64,000 nucleotides of DNA from Oegoconia quadripuncta (Eukaryota > Arthropoda > Insecta > Lepidoptera > Autostichidae), in NCBI GenBank assembly GCA_949316235.1, contig OX438747.1, forward strand, positions 29,764,618 to 29,828,617, read 5' to 3'. A program made the position numbers and the translations under genes. The notes below the pieces were generated by a model. That model did not search any database. It saw only the letters and a program-made list of their open reading frames with translations, and was not told where the DNA came from. Positions 61,501 to 64,000 of the stretch are shown in pieces. The stretch's first letter is position 1. Each line of letters opens with the position of its first letter.

Positions 61501-62957
61501 TTTCTTAGATTCGCTGAAACTTTTAAAAAGCGGTTTCATTTTAAAAATTAACGCTGCCTATACTTAAGTTAATGTAATCCAATAATACACACAAAGTTTA
61601 GCTAAATTTGGATTTGTCGTTCGCAAAAAAAAAATCAAAAATGTTTGTATGGAGAAAACAGTCTTAATGAAATTCTTCATACAAAACGCCAATTTCATAG
61701 GTAAGGACCTAATATAAACCCAAAAGCCCGGATTGCCTTACTTAATACTCGATCAGGACTACTTAAACAGTATAGGATATCTTTGATTTAAACATTGGCA
61801 CTTGTCAAAGTATATCATCGTGGGTGGTTACCTAAGTCTACTAGATGTGTAAAAACCACAAAAACATTGTCGGGCTTGCCTGCTTTTGAAACCCTAGACA
61901 CGCCCCTGGGACTTGGCGATTTGGATCACATGGGCTATAAAAGTAATCAATAACAATAAACAATATTTTATTGAACCGAAATAAATTACACAACTTGTTG
62001 AAGCTTTGTTGTCTGTGGTAGTTAAAAACTGTGTTACAGACAACAATGTCTTCCCCATATATTTTGTACAATAAGTAAATTGGGTAGGTACTCGTATTTG
62101 CCAATTATGTTTGCAATCTAAAGGTGTAGAGTTTGGTAAGTATATTTGGTAAATATAAGTAAATAATATATATTAACATCTCAGAAATGCTCGGTATTAA
62201 TGTTTGTCCGGTGTCGTGTGGGCGGGTTAGGTGGAGATGATCCCGGTGGAGTGGTCCCCGTCCAACGCGTGGGTGTCCCGCTGCGTGCGGCGGCTGGCGC
62301 GCTGGCTCACGCCGCACCTGCGCTGCTCCACGGCGCAGCGCCTCGCCGACATGCGCGCGCGCACCACGCCAAGAGACCGTAACTATACCCACATCACTAG
62401 CATCAACAACGCCCACTTGGGAATGGAACGCTTTTCAAAACGTTCATATTTATTTATTTCTGATATAGGTCGAACTATTATTTATTTATTTTTGTTAAGG
62501 AAAACCAACAGTCATTTTAAATCACAAATAACAATGGTCAATTATACCTGACGGCTAATAACAGGTTCTCACATACATACACATACATACATCACATTAT
62601 AAGCAAATTGTCAGTATTCCGTTTCCAAAGTTTTGAAATAGGCGATATAGCCTTCCCCGCGGCAACTTTCTTCGGTTGTAGGGAGGACCTGGAAACGCAT
62701 AAGCTAGCGAGCGTTGCCGCCCCCCGGCGATATGGCTGCTAAACTGTTCTAAAGTATGGTACTTACACTTAGGATAAAAATGTACACTAAGTCGTAATGT
62801 TTCTGTAAACATTTATATGAAATGAAGACCATTTTCAAACCAACAAATCTATCATCAACATCACTCTAGATTGATATTGGTTGTTCGTGTGGCTGTTGCA
62901 GGTTGTCGGAAACCTATCACTGCGACCGTTGCCGATGGCTTACAGTACTCGATTTAG
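37571..62957 (+). CDS. large multi-exon gene of unknown function, about 581 aa
   Basis: Coding exons: 37571-37888, 44700-44828, 46029-46164, 48149-48237, 48816-48923, 51975-52054, 52201-52298, 53249-53375, 54752-54888, 56666-56803, 57251-57365, 60730-60796, 62231-62378 and, less surely, 62902-62957. All junctions use GT/AG and keep phase. The N-terminus (residues 1-106) is acidic and Ala-rich ([20 protein letters not shown]). Residues 107-195 are Ser/Arg-rich, then acidic; exon 4 encodes an alanine run. A helical region with [19 protein letters not shown] spans roughly 330-362. A Cys cluster [10 protein letters not shown] and later [10 protein letters not shown] could bind metal. [16 protein letters not shown] and [15 protein letters not shown] follow. 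No family was recognised. Exons are GC-rich and introns are filled with transposons. The alternative starts 37574 and 37583 are in frame. Confidence 0.75.
37889..38910. other. intron 1, first part; nothing recognised
   Basis: AT-rich intronic DNA without a repeat family that I could identify. Confidence 0.5.
38914..39243. mobile_element. inverted-repeat element, about 90-bp ends
   Basis: The left arm has TTTCAAGTGGACGT, GAGGAATAGC and GGCCCGATTTTGAT. These words are inverted at the right (ATCAAAATCGGGCCCG, GCTATTCCTCA, CCCCTTGAAAA). The outer left end reads ATACAGGGTGAA. Related copies are at 47525-47885 and 54428-54592. Confidence 0.75.
39928..40012 (+). repeat. tRNA-like SINE variant, head
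   Basis: GGTTGACGTAGTGGATCGTG and ATGGTTGCGGTTTCTAATCC are diverged A and B boxes of the GACCCTGTCAG variant also seen at 40020-40156. Confidence 0.5.
40013..40156 (-). repeat. tRNA-derived SINE variant
   Basis: Inverted head with TTGGTGTAGTGGATAGTGAC and GGTTGCGGGTTCGAATCTCG. The tail (CATGACTCTGGAATAAATGT as read on plus) lies to the left. It faces the copy at 39928. Confidence 0.75.
40452..40545 (+). repeat. tRNA-derived SINE, tail portion
   Basis: TCCGGGTCAGTACGCTTCCA through ACATCAGGTGTGATTGAGGT to an A-run. Confidence 0.8.
40572..40690 (+). repeat. CCGCCCGCGG-type interspersed repeat, head
   Basis: TTTCCGCCCGCGGATTCGCC starts a repeat also seen at 43409-43562. It is cut at 40690 by the foldback element. 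Confidence 0.6.
40689..42334. mobile_element. mariner-derived foldback element with two 675-bp arms
   Basis: Arms 40691-41365 and 41658-42332 are reverse complements with very few mismatches. The 292-bp loop lies between them. The ends read CAATGTGTCCCGGAGAG... and its complement, flanked by TA on each side (40689-40690, 42333-42334), as expected of the Tc1/mariner superfamily. It appears to be two 3' halves of one transposon joined head to head. Confidence 0.9.
41353..41658 (-). pseudogene. C-terminal fragment of mariner-like transposase in the foldback loop
   Basis: It reads [20 protein letters not shown], then [20 protein letters not shown] and on to GGHFENIIN and stop, about 101 residues. 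The SPDLTPLD motif holds the last catalytic Asp. This is the same family as the transposase at 1-1023. The first two catalytic Asp residues are absent. Confidence 0.85.
42352..42684 (-). repeat. tRNA-derived SINE interrupted by a piece of another SINE
   Basis: The head is at the right (GTTCGAATCCCGC and TTTGGTGTAGTGGTTAG-type boxes, inverted). At about 42471-42533 the tail of the other SINE family interrupts it (CACTTGACCTCAATCACACC). GTAAAT-like words flank the interruption. Confidence 0.75.
42690..42805 (+). repeat. tail of the CCGCCCGCGG-type repeat
   Basis: CCAAATTTCATCCAAATCCG, a CAAT/CAAA-rich stretch and TTTGCATTTATAATATTAG. Confidence 0.65.
42806..43408. other. intronic DNA, nothing recognised
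   Basis: AT-rich sequence without an identifiable repeat or exon. Confidence 0.5.
43409..43562 (+). repeat. CCGCCCGCGA-type interspersed repeat, short complete form
   Basis: It starts TTTCCGCCCGCGACTTCGTC, has AAAATCGGTTCAGC in the middle and ends with GATAATATTAGTGGGAT. Confidence 0.65.
44052..44580 (+). pseudogene. jockey-like LINE ORF2 C-terminus
   Basis: An open frame runs from [20 protein letters not shown] to a stop at 44506. It contains [35 protein letters not shown] and [13 protein letters not shown], the C-terminal part of jockey-type reverse transcriptase proteins, about 150 residues. A short 3' segment with an A-rich end follows. It is 5'-truncated and not a host gene, though it lies on the sense strand about 120 bp before exon 2 of the large gene. 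Confidence 0.85.
44924..45245 (+). repeat. LINE 3' fragment (RT C-terminus)
   Basis: It reads [40 protein letters not shown] and [13 protein letters not shown]. It is the same family as 50095-50612 and lies in intron 2. Confidence 0.8.
45296..45572 (-). repeat. tRNA-derived SINE, third family
   Basis: Inverted head: GGTGGCCCAGCGGTTAAGAC (A box) and the B-box-like CGATTCTCAGG. The body includes the palindromic CCTCTTATAATGAGG, and TGCGGGTTGGGAACTTCACA as read on plus. Typical of a widespread lepidopteran SINE. Confidence 0.75.
45587..46004. mobile_element. MITE with TTACCTATRAAATTG ends
   Basis: CTCCTTACCTATAAAATTGG at the left is inverted at the right as CCAATTTCATAGGTAAAGAC. It matches, inverted, the element at 61300-61710 along its length. 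It ends 24 bp before exon 3 of the large gene. Confidence 0.8.
46332..46622 (+). repeat. poly(A) retroposon family, copy without A-tail
   Basis: It starts GGCTTTTTGGCGGGATCTCG and follows the 30613-31012 copy (inverted) to ACTGACTTATAAACTGAAG, where it is cut. It lies in intron 3. Confidence 0.8.
46797..46945 (+). repeat. interspersed repeat copy
   Basis: Matches 21805-21955 (TATGTCCGTTCCTTTGGCGC, TTCGAAGTGCATGGTGTCGT). Confidence 0.8.
47082..47215 (-). repeat. tRNA-derived SINE, tail portion
   Basis: T-run, then CAATCACACCTGATGTTAAG and CTGACCCGGAAACCCCAAC. Confidence 0.8.
47240..47525. mobile_element. palindromic MITE with about 130-bp ends
   Basis: CATGTGATTGGTTG, CAATTTGACGGT, GTCAACTTAATCGAT and CATGAAGTTAC on the left are each found inverted in reverse order on the right. 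The loop is about 40 bp. The outer ends (ATTACATCATT / AATGATGAAATTATG) also pair. Confidence 0.8.
47526..47890. mobile_element. second copy of the 38914-type inverted-repeat element, split by a MITE
   Basis: The left part matches 38929-39075 and the right part (CATTCGATAGTGTCGCTAAT) matches 39107 on. The right arm is truncated near 47893. Confidence 0.75.
47700..47848. mobile_element. MITE with about 45-bp ends, nested
   Basis: CACTGGTGTCGATTCGG and TGTACACCAACTAAA at the left pair with TTTAGTTGGTGTACA and CCGAATCGACACCAATG at the right. A half copy lies at 61135-61230. The site is empty in the related element at 39090-39110. Confidence 0.8.
49330..49590. repeat. degenerate minisatellite, about 16-17-bp unit
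   Basis: The word ATAAGC plus AAAATGTTCG, ATAACGTCAG or GAATGTCGG recurs about 15 times, roughly alternating AATGTC-type and ATAACGTC-type units, so a higher-order period of about 33 bp is likely. It lies in intron 5. Confidence 0.85.
49735..50078 (+). repeat. LINE ORF2 C-terminus and 3' end (TTTGATTTGA tail)
   Basis: It reads [20 protein letters not shown] and [19 protein letters not shown], then the 3' UTR with GTTCTTCTCTGGGGAGTCAG and a tail AATAAAATATTTTGATTTGA. 5'-truncated. Confidence 0.85.
50095..50612 (+). pseudogene. LINE RT C-terminal region, stops in frame
   Basis: It reads [34 protein letters not shown], then after a stop [11 protein letters not shown] and [15 protein letters not shown], and [17 protein letters not shown]. 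Its A-rich 3' end is at about 50605. It directly follows the tail of another LINE copy. Confidence 0.85.
50840..51268 (+). repeat. LINE ORF2 C-terminus and 3' end, same family as 49735-50078
   Basis: It reads [40 protein letters not shown] and [13 protein letters not shown]. It has the same 3' UTR and GATTTGAT-type tail. Confidence 0.85.
51669..51785 (-). repeat. tRNA-derived SINE, tail portion with internal deletion
   Basis: T-run, CAATCACACCTGATGTTGAC (deletion inside the usual tail), CTGACCCGGAAACCCCAAC. Confidence 0.75.
52299..53248. other. intron 7, mostly unassigned
   Basis: Contains a short LINE 3' scrap on the minus strand (about 52745-52790, GAGAAGAACGAGCAAG). The rest was not recognised. 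Confidence 0.5.
53686..53735 (-). repeat. LINE 3' tail scrap
   Basis: CAATACAATACAAATACACT is the inverted TATTG-repeat tail of the LINE 3' end seen in the tandem array. Confidence 0.6.
53823..53940 (+). repeat. tRNA-derived SINE, tail portion
   Basis: GTAGTATATCAACCATCTGG and GGAACTAGATGGCGCTGTGT match the tail of the 31838-32066 copy. Confidence 0.7.
54095..54285. mobile_element. inverted-repeat element
   Basis: CTTATTCATAAAAATTTACA pairs with TGTAAATTTTGATGAATAAG, and GTATGTTTTGTC with GACAAAACATAC. It is immediately followed by 5S-like sequence. Confidence 0.7.
54318..54382 (+). repeat. 5S rRNA-derived sequence (SINE3-like or pseudogene)
   Basis: GCGAAGTTAAGCAATGTC, GCGCGGTCAGT and CTTGGATGGGTGACC align with the middle of 5S rRNA, which holds its internal promoter elements. 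The 5' third is weak and the 3' stem is missing, so it is not a functional 5S gene. It lies between exons 8 and 9 of the large gene. Confidence 0.7.
54428..54592 (-). repeat. half copy of the 38914-type inverted-repeat element
   Basis: GGTTCGATTCCTGGCT, ATCAAAATCGGGCCCGAGAC, CCATTCCTCATAGTTTCGAA and the end TTTACCCTGTATA match that element inverted. Confidence 0.7.
55577..56105 (+). pseudogene. LINE ORF2 C-terminus, interrupted by a T-rich insertion
   Basis: It is closely related to 58330-59205. A T-run and about 30 bp of extra sequence at 55681-55730 break the frame between YVKKH and [17 protein letters not shown]. It ends DKHSWT-stop and 3' UTR. It lies in intron 9. Confidence 0.8.
56132..56232 (-). 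repeat. tRNA-derived SINE, head portion
   Basis: GGGGATCGAACCCGCGACCT and the A box TTGAGCCACGGAGG, inverted; it is inserted in the LINE 3' end. Confidence 0.8.
56468..56640 (+). repeat. tRNA-derived SINE variant, headless
   Basis: It starts at ACGGTTGCGGGGTATACTCC (mutated B box), then AAATGTTTGTGTGATGAATA and the tail with GTTACCTAGTATCCATAGTA. It ends about 25 bp before exon 10. Confidence 0.65.
56953..57052. repeat. 15-bp minisatellite next to exon 11
   Basis: GTGTGAGTGTGTCAG in six to seven imperfect copies, ending about 200 bp before exon 11. Each copy contributes a TCAG-G that resembles a 3' splice site. Confidence 0.85.
57597..57930 (+). repeat. tRNA-derived SINE, full length (reference copy of the family)
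   Basis: The order is CCTCCGTGGCTCAATGTAAA (A box), GGTCGCGTGTTCGATCCCCA (B box), TACTCGGTTTGGTTGGTGGT, TGCCGCCAAGCAGCAATG, GGTTTCCGGGTCAGTACGCT, ATCAGGTGTGATTGAGG and an A-run. It is about 334 bp, in intron 11. Confidence 0.9.
58048..58138 (+). repeat. tRNA-like SINE variant, head
   Basis: GACCGATTGGTGTGGTGACC and ACGGTTGCGGGTTCGAATCC, then GTGTGATGAATACGAACATT. Confidence 0.7.
58140..58305. repeat. partial copy of the 11067-type palindromic MITE
   Basis: GATGAGTTTTTTACCGTATG, CATATTAGGTAAGTGAAATA and TTTGACGGTCGCGTTTGTAG match the interior of 11067-11424, inverted. Confidence 0.65.
58330..59205 (+). pseudogene. LINE ORF2 C-terminal region, open for about 208 codons
   Basis: The frame runs from [20 protein letters not shown] through [36 protein letters not shown] and [19 protein letters not shown] to DDKQSWT-stop at 58953. 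A 3' UTR with TTGCTTGTTCTTCTCAGGGG and a GATTTTGATT-rich tail follow. It is the longest open piece of this LINE family here. The catalytic FADD-box region of the RT is missing. It lies in intron 11. Confidence 0.85.
59296..59485 (+). repeat. interspersed repeat (CGGCAAACGAGCATGCGG type)
   Basis: GGCGGCAAACGAGCATGCGG, CCTGATGGAACGCAATCACC, GCCGCCCATGGACACCCGCA and GTTGCCGGCCTTTGAGGAAT belong to a repeat common in Lepidoptera. Confidence 0.7.
59898..60577 (+). mobile_element. pogo/Tigger-like element with TA duplication, nested in a LINE
   Basis: The element 59900-60575 has ends CAGTAAAAGCTCCCTATTCG and its imperfect inverse (CGAATAAAGAGATTTTACTG), flanked by TA on both sides. Words such as ATTCGCGG recur near both ends. 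Removing the element and one TA rejoins the LINE reading frame. Confidence 0.85.
60169..60468 (+). pseudogene. pogo/Tigger transposase C-terminal tail
   Basis: It reads [40 protein letters not shown] and [17 protein letters not shown]. This resembles the C-terminus of Tigger-type transposases with a terminal Q-x-x-I-T-x-F-F motif. The DDE core is deleted. Confidence 0.6.
60859..60955 (+). repeat. tRNA-derived SINE, head
   Basis: TTTGGTGTAGTGGTTAGCAA, GGTTGCGGGTTCGAATCCCG and GGGGCATATGTTTGTGTGAT. It could be called a tRNA, but it has the conserved SINE extension and several sister copies. It lies in intron 12. Confidence 0.8.
61135..61232. repeat. half copy of the 47700-type MITE
   Basis: GAACAGTACGATGCGACGGC, TTGGTTTTAGTTTAGTTGGT and AGAATCGACACCAATG match the right half of 47700-47848. 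Confidence 0.75.
61300..61710. mobile_element. MITE with TTACCTATGAAATT ends
   Basis: GGATCTTTACCTATGAAATT at the left and AATTTCATAGGTAAGGACCT at the right. The body is the inverted counterpart of 45587-46004. Confidence 0.85.
62379..62901. other. intron between exon 13 and the candidate last exon
   Basis: A GC-richer segment at 62640-62760 (CCCCGCGGCAACTTTCTTCG; minus frame ending [16 protein letters not shown]) may be a repeat scrap. The rest is AT-rich and unassigned. Confidence 0.45.
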
Positions 62958-62995
62958 ATATCAACTTCAAACCTTATCGATCCAAGTTTAAATAG
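62902..62995 (+). CDS. candidate last exon of the large gene; two possible frames
   Basis: After acceptor GGCTGTTGCAG, the phase set by exon 13 gives [17 protein letters not shown] and stop at 62957. The next frame reads [20 protein letters not shown] and stops at 62995. It looks more protein-like but needs a different upstream phase or a missed small exon. The two cannot be resolved from the sequence alone. Confidence 0.4.
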
Positions 62996-63545
62996 TGTAG
63001 GATGTTGGAATAGTTATGTATCTACCTACACCAGTTTGCATATGAACTTATAGAAGATGAAATAGCCAACATGTTGTATTTAACCTCATTAACTGTGTAA
63101 AAACTACAAATCAATCATCGAACAAATTTTTCGGGTTCGCCTCAAACCCCTAGGCACACAACGTACAGTTCGTTGCTCAGGTTAGTCAGTCAGTCATTGG
63201 ATTAGTTTCCTGGCACCGATGGTTTTTATCTCATCCGGGTGCAGTAAGTTGTCACCCAGGTTGATATTGCGTTTACGGTGATGCGGGGCACATTCACTCT
63301 AGATAGGCAATAAGACAAGCCGAGAGGGGAAGTGGGAATCCTCTTTTTCCTACCTACGCACATCTTAAGTCTCTAATTAGTCTGGGGCCCTACGCCGTGC
63401 GATGAGGAGATGACTCTTGCTCGGTTATGCTAGCCTGGTACCGGCCAGAATTAGTTTGGGGTCCAAGATAGCAATAGAGTCGCTTTAACTTCAATAATAG
63501 TCGAGTAAAATTAATTACAATGCTGTACGTATCTACTACGTACTA
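62996..63545. other. 3' flank, no gene recognised
   Basis: No exon, repeat family or clear poly(A) signal was identified with confidence. Confidence 0.5.
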
Positions 63546-63872
63546 ACCGCCTATCTAAACAACATTGGGTTTACGATTCGGAGGTCGCTGGTTCGATCCC
63601 CAGCGAGGTACATGTTTAAGTACTCGGTTTGGTTGGTGGTACGGCATTTTAAATGTCCGCATGGCTAGCTACCACCATCTTATCTAAATCTGCCGCCAAG
63701 CAGCAATGTTAATAGCATTGTTGTGTTCCGGTTGTCAGAGATAAGATAGCCAGTCCCCCAAATGTGTTGGGGTTTCCGGGTCAGTACGCTTCCAACTTTG
63801 ACCTCATATTTACTTAACATCAGGTGTGATTGAGATCAAGAACGAACCCGTCGTGCAAAAAAAAAAAAATTT
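63546..63872 (+). repeat. tRNA-derived SINE, nearly full length
   Basis: It lacks part of the A box. Then GGTTCGATCCCCAGCGAGGT, the middle, TTTCCGGGTCAGTACGCTTC, ATCAGGTGTGATTGAGAT and an A-run. Compare 57597-57930. Confidence 0.85.
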
Positions 63873-64000
63873 GAAGAATGGCCACATTCTGGTCCTCAAG
63901 AATTTGATGTTTTTGCTATGGACTCGTAAAGAAGAAGATGGCATAAGCATTACTTGAGGTATCCCAATATCTCAATATTAATTTCTTTCGACAATGATTG

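Overview
The window looks like nuclear DNA from a moth or butterfly. It is AT-rich, its genes are split into short GC-richer exons bounded by GT/AG introns, and most of the space is filled with interspersed repeats. The repeats include tRNA-derived SINEs, several non-LTR (LINE) lineages, mariner-like, piggyBac-like, hAT-like, pogo/Tigger-like and Harbinger-like elements, and many short palindromic elements. Lepidoptera is inferred from repeats I recognise as typical of that order; it is not proved. No prokaryotic organisation (operons, ribosome binding sites, CRISPR) is present.

Three host genes were assembled by eye from exons, splice sites and reading phase. (1) A calmodulin-like protein 4 (CALML4-type) gene on the plus strand, 2818-7994, has six coding exons and 149 aa. 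Its ATG is the last codon of exon 1, as in calmodulin genes. Its last intron carries a 1.9-kb hAT-like insertion that itself contains a 319-bp-arm hairpin. (2) An ERG28 (sterol C-4 demethylation scaffold) homologue lies on the minus strand, 30352-26328, with four exons and 174 aa. (3) A large gene of unknown function lies on the plus strand, 37571 to about 62957, with 13 well-supported exons, one doubtful last exon and about 581 aa. It has an acidic alanine-rich N-terminus, a basic serine-rich stretch and a cysteine cluster. Small minus-strand ORFs sit head-to-head with its first exon and may share its promoter.

Layout: 1-1737 transposase of a mariner-like element running off the left edge; 2.8-8.0 kb CALML4-type gene; 8-13 kb sparse DNA with palindromic MITEs; 13.2-15.2 kb LINE ORF1 piece and a mariner copy split by a piggyBac deletion derivative; 15.4-21.2 kb a multiplied composite unit (tRNA-like head, AT-rich body, TG microsatellite, GC-richer tail) interrupted by a 24-bp minisatellite and a LINE endonuclease fragment; 21-26 kb repeats; 26.3-30.4 kb ERG28 with a Harbinger remnant and a nested LINE in its introns; 30.6-32.6 kb a poly(A) retroposon and a LINE RNase H domain; 32.9-36.7 kb a tandem array of about 1,085-bp units; 37.5-63 kb the large unknown gene, whose introns are packed with nested transposons; 63-64 kb repeats.

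The strongest unusual signals are structural. One is the tandem array in which three units carry the same LINE insertion while the fourth keeps the empty site. Another is a 1.64-kb mariner-derived foldback with two 675-bp arms. There are also several two-layer insertions with readable target-site duplications and a poly(A) retroposon family without an obvious tRNA head. The large unknown gene is the best candidate for undescribed protein biology.
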